A stretch of 64,000 nt of DNA from Hyalella azteca. Lineage: Eukaryota; Arthropoda; Malacostraca; Amphipoda; Hyalellidae. The position numbers and the translations under genes were made by a program. The notes beneath the pieces were generated by a model, which saw only the letters and a list, made by a program, of their open reading frames with translations, was not told the origin of the DNA and did no database searches. The stretch covers positions 1-64,000 of the forward strand of contig NW_025938979.1 of NCBI RefSeq assembly GCF_000764305.2, read 5' to 3'. Of the stretch, positions 35,159 through 46,944 are shown one piece after another; position 1 is the stretch's first letter; the number at the start of each line of letters is the position of its first letter.

Positions 35159-38100
35159 AAGGCCAAAGAGCTCTGGAAAGACTTATTTCACTCCTATGCA
35201 GATCCGAGAAATTCCGTGAGGACTTATTTCAGCTCACTACAAATCCGAAAAGTTCTGTAATGGCATAATAATGTACTCCACTAGAAGTCTAATAAATCAT
35301 CTCTTTCCCAAGCTCTCTGACCGTAGCCTGCACACACACATCAGCCAACTAATTATAATGCGAAGCTGGTCTTCAGACGAGGTAATTAAACCCTAATCAT
35401 ACTCTACATACAAAAGCACGACAGTCGTTTGAAAATTTCAATGTTTAGCACAAAGGCGACGAAATAACGAAAAATGCATGCAAAAACATATCAACATCCA
35501 CGACCAAGAATCTGGTTTAATCGAAGTCATGCAGAATATGCTAGAGCGTCCTGTGGTCAAGACATCGCGAGTTTATGGAACAGAAGAGGATTTAATTGCA
35601 AACTTCATTGCGGGTATCATGTGCAGTTACTTCTGAAAGGAGCAGCGAAGGACTGCTTGTGTTCGTGGCGATATCAAATAACCGAGATTTGCATAGTGCA
35701 TCAATGAGTCTTTTACGACCTGAAATAAAACCCTCGAGGACATTTATGACTTTCATCAAAGACATCCAGCACACAATTGCTATTGCCAGTGCACTGACTA
35801 ATGATAAAATGATATCATGCTATACCAATAGAATTTTTTCGCAATCGGTAATAAATAAAACACAACCCAACTGAGTTTTAAAAGCAATTTATATAACTAG
35901 ATCATTTCTGAACTGAATAAAAAATAATAGAACTCTGTTCCAAGGACAAAATTTAATGCACTAATTATTGAGTAAAATAAAGTATAATGAACACTATTGA
36001 CTGAAATGACTTAAGTCTCTTGAAAGTATCTTCCACACTAGCGCCACGTTTCGTCTTATATGACCATCAGTGCAAAGAACGAGGGCCACACTACATATCG
36101 TACTAAACCAACCGCAAGGCAAGGTAAGCTAGCCTACGAGAGGCGCTGCGCGTCTCCGTGGTGTAAAATACACTCAGAGCAAGAAGAAAAGCTATGCGAA
36201 CAATCGCATGAAAGGAAGCGGAACCATGATCAGAAGTGATGTGCTGCGCTATTAGCTGCTGGAGGCGAGAAGTGAGCAGCCGAGAGTGATCAGGTCTTCA
36301 TTGTATGGCATCACGTACGTGATCTGCTGTCAGGTGCATGTTCTACTTTGAAAACTACGCGTAGCGACCAGTGACCCTAACATTCAGAAAACAATGGCAT
36401 GGTCCGCATGGAATAACGGAATTAGAAATAAAATCTAATTTTTATAGTGTAGGTAATTTTCAAAACGGTTCTAAAATTGCTTAGCAATTACGCACACTTC
36501 GCAAAGTTACTTCGGACAGCTTGCTGGCAGTCTTGACTTCGCGGATAAAAGTGGAAGAGTAGGGAGATGGTAATGTTTTGTTCAGCAATACGGTAGGAAA
36601 AATTACTTCACTGCACGAAAAAAATCGCCAAAGCATTTCAAAAGCTTTGAATTGGGTCGTGAGCATGGAGAGGAAGTAAATTAATGATACGACAATTAGA
36701 ATGGCCAGCCATGACGAGCCGTGAGACCATGCAGGCACTTGACTGCGCAGTCAGACACAGACGACGATAGGTCACAAATAGTTAGAATATGAAAAGTACA
36801 ACTCGTTCATGAAACACACAAAAAAATAATATATAATTAAACATTGATGAGGATGAAAACATGTTAAATAAATGATACAACATCATTCGAAGGTTGATGA
36901 TATAGAAATTACGATTTATCAGTCATGCGAACGAAAGAATTCGTTGAAGATCTTAGGAACATAAGTGACTGCTGAGAAGGCTGTTAAACACTTATACTTT
37001 CTTTCAGCTTGGACTAGAAATATTGTAGTTGGAATATGCATAATATCTTTCAACTGTTCAGGATGATTGTTGTTGCGCGCAAGGTCCAGACCGAGACAAC
37101 CTGCCCGGGTATAATGTATAGTTCGCAGAGGGCCATACAAACATGATAAACGGGCCCCAGGCTCGCACTCCTGCTGGTTATGCCTGCAGAAGCACAAAGA
37201 AGGCTTCGTCTCAACACAGACTGGCAATCAGGCCCTGTTGTGTCGTGAGCTGTTACGAGTGCTGTGGGATGTAAAGGATTGCTTGTCTCGCTAGCATCCG
37301 AGGCGTTCGCAGAACAGTTATATTCCCCGTCAGGGCCAGTCATTCAGTCCGCTGTTGTGTCGTGAGACGTTACGAGCGTTGCGACGAGATGCAATGGATT
37401 CTTGCCAAGACTGTTAAAGGCAGCTTTTGTTTTCAGATGGGACAAAAATGTCCTACAAGATAAATAAATGTCGATAGAAAATTAATGAAAAATCTCGCAG
37501 GCTTGTCGGTCAAGATACTCTACAGCTAAAATCAATTATTGGTCCTGAAATACAGCATTCTAGTTGTGTACAATAATAATAATAAGGTATGCAATTTAAA
37601 TTTATTTTCTGCCAATTTTCAGCTGCAACGCATGCAGCAGCATGATTCGAATGCTGCATAGCATACGTAATCAGTTCCTCGCTAACTTCTTGACTTAACT
37701 TTCAGAATGGGTATTTGAGATACCGATTTTGCCTTTTCGATTTTTAGAAGACGTAACGTCAAGAATTTTAGCAGCATTATAGGTAATTTCACTTTCGTTT
37801 AACGTTGCGAAGTGGACGCCAGAGTGATTGAGATGGGAAATACGATCATTTCATTCTCCCATCCAAAATACTATTAATTCACTAATTAAATATCAATTCA
37901 TGCATTAAGTTATCCATACTGATGCCTAATAAGATAATTTTAGCAGAATTAGGGCAGAAATCATCTAATTTTCGAATGTTGACGACAGGATATAAATGTT
38001 GTACACCCGATGTTTTCAGCGTGCAGCTTTACCACTGAAGGTAATTAATTATACGTGATAGCGTCATAGAGCTTCCATGAATCAATACGACGAGTCAATA

Positions 38101-38166
38101 AAGCAATAAGTTTAACGCTACCTGATCCATCGCGTGCTAGAATTTCCTTGGGACAACGAGTCTTCT
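35159..38166. other. Gene-poor stretch
   Basis: No gene is supported. Just downstream of the element, degenerate copies of its end motif (AAGTTCTGTRA...GTACTCC) recur at about 35200-35290. A diverged direct duplication lies at 37220-37412. Confidence 0.45.
37220..37412. repeat. Diverged direct duplication, 118-bp spacing
   Basis: CTGTTGTGTCGTGAG, TTACGAG, GATG and GGATT occur in order at 37234 and again at 37352, each preceded by a CAG-rich CAATCAGGCC or CATTCAGTCC. Confidence 0.7.
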
Positions 38167-38650
38167 CCTACCCGACCACTCGTTAATTGAGCTCAAGATG
38201 CAGTTACACCTACTCCTACTCGGCCACTCATGCAGCTCAAGACGCAGTGAAACCTACTCCTACTCGGCCACTCATGGAGCTCAAGACGCAGTGAAACCTA
38301 CTCCTACTCGGCCACTCATGCAGCTCAAGACGCAGTGAAACCTACTCCTACTCGGCCACTCATGAAGCTCAAGACGCAGTGAAACCTACTCCTACTCGGC
38401 CACTCATGGAGCTCAAGACGCAGTGAAACCTACTCCTACTCGGCCACTCATGCAGCTCAAGACGCAGTGAAACCTACTCCTACTCGGCCACTCATTGAGC
38501 TCAAGACGCAGTGAAACCTACTCCTACTCGGCCACTCATTGAGCTCAAGACGCAGTGAAACCTACTCCTACTCGGCCACTCATTGAGCTAGAGACGCAGT
38601 GAAACCTACTCCTACCCGGCCACTCATGGAGCGCAAGACGCAGTTACACT
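38167..38650. repeat. 44-bp minisatellite, ~11 units
   Basis: Almost identical units of CCTACTCCTACTCGGCCACT, then CATGCAGCTCAAGACGCAGT and GAAA. Variation is mostly CATGCAGC, CATGGAGC or CATTGAGC. The two edge units are the most diverged and both end in GTTACA. Confidence 0.95.
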
Positions 38651-39230
38651 CAGAAAAACTGCAGGTATTATTATTTATTAAGACAAATATCGCAAAAGTA
38701 TTTTCGATGTCGCATGATGAAAAAATAGTATTTGTGACTTGAAAATTTATTATTTATTTGTACTTCCAGACTGTCATTTAAGTTCAGAGTTTACAACGAT
38801 AGAAATGAGGACCAGGATTCAACAAGTCATTGCTCGGTGGGCACACATAATATTCAGTATTTAGCTACTCAGCAAATTATTTATATATGTAGTAGTGCGT
38901 ACAGCACAGTTGCTCAGTAATTAAAAACCAATGCAGGTTCATTACACCAAAAAGTCTAACGTTAAGCGTTTCCTCGGCACTGGGAACCCAAAGCAGCCCT
39001 ATATATTTGCCTGTTTGTGAGTGTCAAAACGTAGCGATATTTTCAGCGAATGAACAATGAAGGATGGCGATATTTTCAGCGCTTTCATTTATGGCCTTAC
39101 AAAATAAATTACATTTATTGACAGTAGGGCAGAGAACAAAGGAACAGATGAGAGGCCATGCAAAATTGGACTCCTGCAGGTCCTGAAAAACTAAAACTAG
39201 GTTAGTAAAATCCGAGGGAGATGAAAAGTA
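38651..39230. other. Spacer without a gene
   Basis: AT-rich sequence between the 44-bp array and the DNA transposon. Nothing recognisable was seen. Confidence 0.5.
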
Positions 39231-39411
39231 GGGCAACATGGGCAGCACCCCACTTTTGTAAACTAAATTTTTGAGGAAGTTTTAATTGATACGAGGTGGT
39301 TCTTTGTTTTGTTTAAAGGTACAACTAATGAGGAATGTATGATGTGAATTAGACGCTTATAGAGTTATTTAATTTTTAATGAAACACTATTTTGTAAAAA
39401 GTGTCAAAATG

Positions 39412-39443
39412 GGCCCATTGCCCCACCCCTGGGGCAATGGGCC
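39412..39443. repeat. Perfect 13-bp GC-rich hairpin in the transposon
   Basis: GGCCCATTGCCCC and GGGGCAATGGGCC enclose the 6-base loop ACCCCT. It stands out against AT-rich surroundings and belongs to the subterminal repeats of the element. Confidence 0.95.
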
Positions 39444-39713
39444 AATGGGCCTGGGGCAAGGCGCCCACCCTTGGTCCCTTTCCCACAATTGCATATTTTT
39501 CGTTTAAAAATGATAAAACAACACATTACAGTTAAAAAAAGGAAAATGTAATAAAAAATATGACATTCATTCATTTATTAACAACTCAAAAAATGACGCG
39601 AAGAAAAATATTTCATTGAAATAAAAATATCTATCCTTGACTTGAAAAATATATCCTTGACTTGAAAAATTCGTCCTTGACATGAAAAAATGTATCCACT
39701 AGAAAAAATATAT

Positions 39714-39782
39714 TTAGTTGACCAAACAAAACTTCTTTCCAGTTTCGTCCATAATCCCGATATTATGTGCAGAGAATTCGTA
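39714..39782 (-). pseudogene. Trace of a pogo/Tigger-like (DDE_1) transposase
   Basis: A 22-codon open piece reads YEFSAHNIGIMDETGKK before reaching a stop. The MDETG text after an N-I step resembles the NxDETG motif of DDE_1 transposases of pogo/Tigger elements. A stop lies a few codons upstream, so only this fragment is left. The identification rests on one motif inside a TA-flanked element. Confidence 0.4.
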
Positions 39783-40430
39783 CCTATAATCGTGATTTCA
39801 GCCAACACCATAAAAACTCATCAATTTTTGGTTCATTGGTGTTGACTGAAATCAACTTTTGGCAAGGCAAGAGTCAATAACTCGATAAGGGGTCATAAAT
39901 ACGCATAACTAGAAACTAAACCTGCTGCCTTGAGGCGGCAAATAAAAAATAAAGCAATATGAAGTGTAATTTGTAATTCAAAAGATAGTAATAATTTTGA
40001 AAAGGTCATTGAGACAAATCTAATGATGTATAACACAAGACTTCACCATGGGCGCTTTGCCCCGTAACACGCGTGGGCCCGTTGCCCCACTAGGTATCAT
40101 TTCAATTTATATCGTGTCAACATTTTATTTTAAAAGCTGATAGTCTAAACTTGATCTCAAAATTATCCCTATAAATATTATTTTCAAAATATAATTCACA
40201 GTAATTTCAAAAGCTTCATCTACAGTAATCGAAAACAGTTTTATTTAGCAGCAAAAAATTTTATCTGGGCTAAAACAGACGCAAACCCTTAGCAATACGT
40301 AAATCCGTACACTTCATTCCAGTGAAACTGTCGACCGGCGGTAGAGAACACGGATCAATATCTGCCATACTTAGCGAGAAACCCGCTATGGGCCCATGAC
40401 CCGCAGTGGGCTCGCTGCCCCATGTTACCC

Positions 40431-41811
40431 TAATCTTTTTAGTTCAGAACACGACCAACCTGGGGTAAAATTTACTGCAAGTCTTTAGGTAAAGTCTATC
40501 AAGAACACAAAATATCGAGCGTTTAAGCAATATATGAATATCTATATTGAGATTTGTTTATCAAAGGTGGGTAGATGTTAATTCAAATATAATGGCTACA
40601 GATACGACGATAGTGCGCGTCCCATAACTCTGATTCAGAACTGACAAATATGACGTTGAAAAAATTCCATGATACAAATTATTACATTTAAATTAGGTTT
40701 TTAAATAATATAATATTAAACGAAGTTGTAATCGAACCATATTACCGATATTCGTCCTCTATGCGAATTCTATAAATATGCGATAAAGAAAATCAAAGGA
40801 AATTTTAAATGAGAATTACCGAAAAATATTCCTTAAAATAAATGATATATTGATTACAAATGAACCAAATAGGAAAACTTTCACTGGAGATACAGAAAAT
40901 TACATAATACATACAGAAAAATCTTGTAAAAATTACAGTAGAAGTTCAGGTCCCATGAGCAAAGTGATATCAATACAATGGCGCTGGTATCGATTTTGCT
41001 TTGGGTCAATCGCCACCGAAATCGCGAGGGATCAAATTAAGAGTCTCTAAAAGTAATGAAGAAAGGACTAAATGACCCGACTGCAATAATAAGATCTCGG
41101 GAGTGAGGCTAAAGAAGTGTAATTTGGGACCATGCGAGGTCACCAGCCCTGGTCACGAGGTCAACGCCTTACCCACGGCTGGCCGAGCCTTCCTTTCAAC
41201 GTGGGGCTTCATTTTACTGTACAAAGAAATAACACCTCATTGCAGGAAAAATTCAATATACATGTGAAACGCCAATAGAAATAATTTAAAGTACACAATA
41301 ACATTTAAAATGCTAATTTAGAACCCCAACTCCAAATATTTGTTGTTTAAGTAACATTTAGTCGGGACACGGACAACGATCAAATCAATGTCAGGTACGG
41401 CAGAGCTGCAGGGGGCTCATTCTGGAGTAAAATTTTTTTTCTAAATTACCATTTCTTTTTTAACAGAAAACAGAAACACCGATGTTCGGTAAACTGTAAA
41501 GCGATACGCTCAGCTATAAAAGTATTATAATTAGGTTTTTTATCAAGCTATTGTTGACGTACGTTAATCAGTGAAAAAAGAAGAGAGGAGAGACGGTTGA
41601 TATTACCTCGCCCGTGCAGTGACTGAAAAAGAACACCGAGCCGCCCTGAACGAGACTCTCTCCTGGAGCCGCTCGATTAATGAAATTGACCGCCCGCTCG
41701 TGATGGACAAAGGCAGACCTCTTTATGGTCATGACGTCCCACACACTTTAGCGGAGCAGGAGAATGCAGAAAGTTTATCTACATCTCGTAGTCCACAACT
41801 TTTATTTTTGA
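40431..41811. other. Spacer without a convincing gene
   Basis: Plus-strand frames at 40850 and 41619 are short and unrecognised. Nothing else was seen. Confidence 0.45.
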
Positions 41812-42240
41812 GAGGATTAAGAAACTCCAAGGTGGAAGAAGTATAGAAAAATCATAAGAATCAGGAATGAATAAAAATTAAAGCTTTGAGTGCCCAACTA
41901 ATGGTTGAACTATATAAGGTAGACCCACGAGAAGTTCCGAGTTTCAGTTCAGCTTTCTAGCTACGTCACGTAGATCGAGAAACGTAAACAAACCCGTCAT
42001 TCCCATGACGAATTGGTTGACAGGTTTGAACGCATTTCGGTGATTGGTTAATGCCCGTGACGTCATTGAGATCAGTGACGTCATAGGCGAAAAACAAGCT
42101 CCATCCGCGAAAATGAGCTTCTCATGGGTCAACCTTATACTAGTTCAACCATGTGCCCAACTTACATTTTCAAGAAGATTATGAAACTCGAAGAGCGAAG
42201 GATAGAAGAATGAATAAACTTAGATCTTCCAGTGTCAACC
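41790..42240. repeat. ~98-bp tandem pair interrupted by a MITE
   Basis: AGTCCACAACTTTTATTTTT, then GAGGATTAAGAAACTCCAAG (41790 on) corresponds to AGTGCCCAACTTACATTTTC, then GAAGATTATGAAACTCGAAG (42152 on). The MITE sits at the unit border. Confidence 0.6.
41900..42153. mobile_element. MITE (~250 bp) with two CRE palindromes
   Basis: The terminal inverted repeat TGGTTGAACTATATAAGGTA, then GACCCACGAGAAG is mirrored on the right by CTTCTCATGGGTCAACCTTA, then TACTAGTTCAACCA. TGCCCAACT on both sides suggests a 9-bp target duplication, as in Mutator-like elements. The interior is unusual: two perfect TGACGTCA sites (42058-42065 and 42076-42083), two ATTGG (inverted CCAAT) boxes, and the odd palindrome CTACGTCACGTAG. 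There is no coding frame. Confidence 0.75.
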
Positions 42241-42452
42241 GTTGGATCGTGTTTGTGACGACAACGTGAGACGTTGATTAAAGATTTATAATTTAATAGA
42301 ATAATAATTAAATTTTATTTGCGATAAAATTAGTTCACGATGTCACGCTGATGAACACTGCATACGCAATCATACTCATTACCACAAATATGAAACGAAC
42401 ATAACACCAACAAAGATATAATTATAGTGTGAAGTTTCGAAGAAAAGCTCAC

Positions 42453-45400
42453 CTGATAAGAAGGAAGGGTGGCGAGAGACAGGATAGGCGATGCTAGGTC
42501 GTCCGGTGGCGGCAGTGGCGACAATGGCCTCGAAGTCGCTTCTCTTCCGCCTTGACAAAGGGGAGAAATGCTGGGTTTGTCGTCCAGCTGCAGGCCGTGA
42601 ATATGGATCAGTCGATAATGTCGATACGGGCCAGACTGCCAGAGTTAACGGTGATGTTTGTTGTAGAGCTGATGGTGTTTGTCTGAATGACAAGGAGGTG
42701 TGTGCGCTCATCCCAGGTGGTTGAGGCTGAGGAAATGACATAGGGCGAAATGTGCTCAACAAAGCTGGTTGCACCGGGGAAAATGCTGGCTGAGATGTTC
42801 GTAAGCGCGGTGAATGAAATAGTGACGGAATTTGGAATTTTCTTTGGAGAGTTACAGGAGTTGTATGGCTCGAGTGAGAGACGTGGAAAGAGGAATTTGA
42901 GTGCTCAAGGTTTTCAAACGAAATTTTTTGAACCTGTGTTGCAGTGGCTTTCAAATTGTCGGCTGGTGTTGTTTGAACCGCATAACTTTTATTTAGAGAT
43001 GCAGAATGAATTTTTCCGTTTTCATCAGGTTGAGGCAAGTTAATTGAGAATCTCTCAATAGGAAAAGATAGGGGTAAAAATTTCGCATTTCTCACGTCCA
43101 ACTTGTTCCTGGCAGTGAGATCGACGGCAACGTTATCTTTACTTTTAGACGATGCATCCTCTGTCATTAGTTCCGTGTTATACGGAGTCGCCGTGACATT
43201 TTTCATAGCAAGGAAGTAGATTACGAACTGCTTATGCAAAACAAGCTTTAATTCATTGTCAGCAAAATGCATATCCTGTTCACTGCGAATACCAAGTGAG
43301 CCAATTGCACGCTCAAGAGCATCATGAAACTGTTCACACATATTATTAGAAGCGTCGCTTGAGAGCAGTCGCGTGAGCGGCAGCAGCTCCAGTAAAACTT
43401 CATGTTTGTTCAAGGACCGCCGATCAATTTTCATCCTTTGCGGCCGCTGTTTTCCTTCCTGTCGTCGTAAATGACAAAAGATATTTCCACTTGACGGAAA
43501 ACAGCGTTGCGGTAAAGGGATTCTAAAATAGCAACTGCTGGTCTTATTTCGCAACCAGCCGAAGTTTCGAGTGTTGATGGAAAAACAGCCAGATACTGCC
43601 GACATTCTTAGGAAAGTGGCTCCATTATACTGAAATTCTCGACAATTTTTCGTTAACAAAATCTTAACCTTTTCTTCATCGACAACAAAGGTCTGTTGTA
43701 TCGCGTTATTGGGAAGTGCGAGGATCATTTTTACCTCAACGGAATTCGAAATATTAGGCGGGAAAAAGCTTGTATTGAAGAACTGAGGGATTATAATTTT
43801 TGCCTCGGCATCAGCGCAAAAACCCTTATATATACTCGTCCTTTTGATTGGTAATTGGGACGCATTTGGAGACCTAAAAATATCACTACCGAGCTTAAAT
43901 AAATCTGTTATCACAAGCCCAATTTTGGTCACATCGTAGAACAAACTTGCGGTTAATTGAACAAAAGAGCTAAATTCTGAGCTCTTGCGCAGCACCGTTG
44001 AGAGAGACTTTCTTCTTCTCTGAAGGGAGATCAAGCATGGACTATATAAGATGAACACAGGCTTAACCTTAAGCGGTCTTTTGGCGTTCATCTCAGATTC
44101 ATGACCCCATCTCTGTTTATTGCCTTTTATAAAGCAGCAGCCACCGTGAGCACGTCGCTTGCGACCGTCACAGCGTAAAGTTGGAGCCTTATAGCCACTT
44201 TTTTCGAAACATTGACTCTGGACACTAAGCAAAACCGCTGGTAAAATAAAAGAACAATCTTCAAACAAAGATTCACTCCTATTATCATTAGGTTTGTAGT
44301 TTCGAGCCCCAGTGAAATCGCCTTCTGCATGGACATGCTGTTTTACATGAAGCGGCGGAGGACCAATGAATGTTTCTTTGGACCCATTCCTCATGATTTC
44401 AGCAAGAGAAAAATAAAGAGTAAATTCCTGAAATCCTTGTACTGGCATTTTCAAATTAGTGTGCACATCAACATTTGAATTAGGCTGCATAAAACATTTC
44501 ATCCACAAATTCGGACCACATAGGTTGATCCAACAATCCAGTCGAGGGAAGTTTATCCAACAATCCTGGGTAACGAACGTCCCCTTCTGAGCTGTCGCTA
44601 AAAGAAGAGGCTTGGAGACGTCTTCTGATCTCAAGCGGCGTTCTAGTAGTGAGCTAGAAAATGAGTTTTGAACGCCATTGCGGGCAATGTTCCGCGGAGT
44701 TTGGGCCGGGATTTGTGTTGTTATGGAGCTTTGCTTCGTTGGCCGCGCAACGGACGGAGGAAAAAGCTCAAGCACACCACGACTGGAAGGCCTCGGAACT
44801 CTAGTCAATTTTTTGGTGCCCGTCCGAAGTTTTCCACTGAATTTTGCTCTTTTAAATTTTCCAGTAAATAATTCAAATTCTTTTGTAAAATTCTGTCTTT
44901 TTCTGTTTAATAAAAAATTGCATATTGAAATATTGAACAACTCGCTCCTATGGACGTTATTATTTATAAACTGCAGTGCTTTTTTACATCCAAGTCGGCA
45001 AAATACATCACTTATGGCCGGGACGCTGTTGAATAATTCAAATAATTCACAAATTTTTTCTTCTGAATTCGAGTGATGAGAATACAATGAGCTACGATCA
45101 GCGGGCGTAAGCACGACAGTCCTCAGTATATCGTACCTGTGAGTCTTGATAAGATTGTTCGCGCAATGGGAACATTCTCTGTTCATGGAGCGAATATTGT
45201 CCTTTCTTCTCTTCTTCCAAATTTTCCGCCAGAACTTTTCATTGTTAATTCTTCTATTTTTGCAAGATAACTGAAAAACCATTTCCGCAAGCATAGCGTG
45301 CGGAAATGAAAATAAATTACAAAGAGAGCATTTATCAACAAACCAAGCCAAGTGAAAAATTTCAGCAGGCGACTTTCCCACTATATTTTTCAATTTGATA

Positions 45401-46083
45401 TAAATCAAGTTATTATTTATTTCATTAGGAGTTGTCGAGGCTTTTTCAACAAGGTATTCATTTATACTAGTAAACTCGTCGCTGAGACCAGAACGCTCTA
45501 CAATGTTAAACACCACGTTGGTATTACAGTTTCTTCCTCTGTTAGACAAAAAAGTTCGAATATTTTTGCAAAAACACGCAAATAATTCAGTACAAAAGCT
45601 AAAACCACGAATATTGATGTAACAGTTGTTGGCAAGTAATTTACTTGACTGGGATGTTCCGCCGCCATGATCATGTCCAAATTTTATATTATTAAAGGAA
45701 GCTGCACTCTCTAATGACGTGTCCTTACGTACTATTTCGTGGCGACTTTCAAGAAGCTCCCTGGCTTCTCCACTTTCAAAGTAAGGCATTTTGGAAAATC
45801 TGTTAGAGACAGGAGCCTCATGTTCGGCAATAGGCAGGTTATCACGCTCTTTGGAGATCATTACGGCCGAATGACGGTCATTTGAGGATGTATTAGCGGA
45901 GGAAACCTTCGCAAGATGCTCTTCTGGCGAGGTGTTTGATCCCTTGCTTTTGTTGACAAGTATATCTTCCTTGTGAAAATTTTCTGCAGCCCTCAAAATC
46001 GCACTTGCTGTCAACGATCCCGATCTTTTAAACTCAACGATCGGCTGTCTAGAAAGTTGATCTGAAATGCCAATTAGGGAAGA
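42453..46083 (-). CDS. Gene 2, long exon, downstream copy A (3' part intact, start missing)
   Basis: The frame is open from the border with the repetitive element at 46083 to a perfect donor (TCAG, then GTGAGC) at 42453 in phase 1. About 1200 codons have no internal stop. I do not recognise the protein. From about 46083 to 44105 it duplicates copy B. The remaining ~550 codons are unique to this copy: a Cys-containing part, then a Pro/Ser/Gln-rich region, then SPLSRRKRSDFEAIVATAAT with a furin-type RRKR site. Several N-x-S/T sites suggest secretion. The ATG at 46014 is internal by comparison with copy B, so this copy has no start of its own. A 3'-splice-like TTGGCATTTCAG (near 46062) could let it be spliced onto another exon. 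At least one more exon must follow below 42453. Confidence 0.6.
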
Positions 46084-46944
46084 AACTTACACGATATTTA
46101 GAATGGTGTAGAAACTAAATTAGATCCTCAGCAATCCAAAGTACTGAGCTTAATCTCAATCAGCGATAAAAATCAAGATATTTTTCAACTTTCTGATTAA
46201 ATCCGGAAAAATACCGAGACAAAACGTAATATCCCCAAGAAAACAGAAACTTAGAAATTGTTGGGCAATCACATCTAACCGCTTATAAAACGAGACAGAG
46301 CTAATGGAGCCTCACTCCATTGATAAATTATTAGGACTCAGCAGTCATGTGTCAATACAAGTGTTAATAACAAACATGTTGAGCATTAGAAGCACGTTTC
46401 TTATAACACTAAATGAACGTTGTTGTATTCGAAACGTCGTTAAAAAGTTAAAATTACTTCATTAAACCTATCTTTCTAACACAATGTCATCTGAAGAATT
46501 GTTCGGCCCTGAAAGTTTAAATCAATGAATTCTCTGGACATTAATCACTATTGTTTAAACAAGCTAATTCAGTAATCTAATACTAATATCTTCATGCACA
46601 CCTCAAAAACATTTGTCACAAACCATTAATAATTAACGCAAAAATAGCGCTGCCACAGAAGAAACAAAAAAAATGGTGTAGCAAATTTATCAATCAATTT
46701 GGACAGGATAAACTCTAAACAAGTAAAAAATTACAGACATTGCGAGGCTAATATACCATTGCAGAAACTAAAAAATGATTTAGATGAATTCAGCATTAAC
46801 CGGTGAGGTTAAAAAGGCAGGCTCACACGTGCAGGTCTTGTGTGAACGAAAAAAACGAAAGAGTTCTGTGGGGCACTCATTGTACACTCCTTTCGACGTC
46901 AGAAGAGTTCTGTGAGGCACTTATTGTACACTTCATTAAAAACA
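46084..46944. mobile_element. Repetitive element, copy 2 (861 bp), between the gene 2 copies
   Basis: Its ends match those of 34226-35158 exactly (AAACTTACACGATATTT and GTACACTTCATTAAAA). It lacks the stretch at 34541-34830 and with it the left foldback arm. It carries an extra ~215 bp (about 46680-46895) that is absent from copy 1. It lies precisely at the junction of the two partial gene 2 copies and brings the stop codon that ends copy B. Confidence 0.8.

Larger units (their letters stand above)
39231..40430. mobile_element. DNA transposon relic, 1200 bp, TA-flanked
   Basis: The left end GGGCAACATGGGCAGC is matched, inverted, by the right end GCTGCCCCATGTTACCC, with a further shared CCCACT inside. 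Both ends are flanked by TA (39229-39230 and 40431-40432), the target duplication of the Tc1/mariner and pogo groups. Subterminal GGGCCC..TTGCCCCAC motifs recur near both ends. A minus-strand trace of a transposase-like DETG motif lies at 39714-39782. The element is otherwise non-coding. Confidence 0.7.

Noticed and set aside
44668..45076. Plus-strand frames that occur in both gene 2 copies (also 47503-47911)
   Set aside because: They lie opposite the long minus-strand frame and are duplicated with it, so their conservation says nothing about coding.
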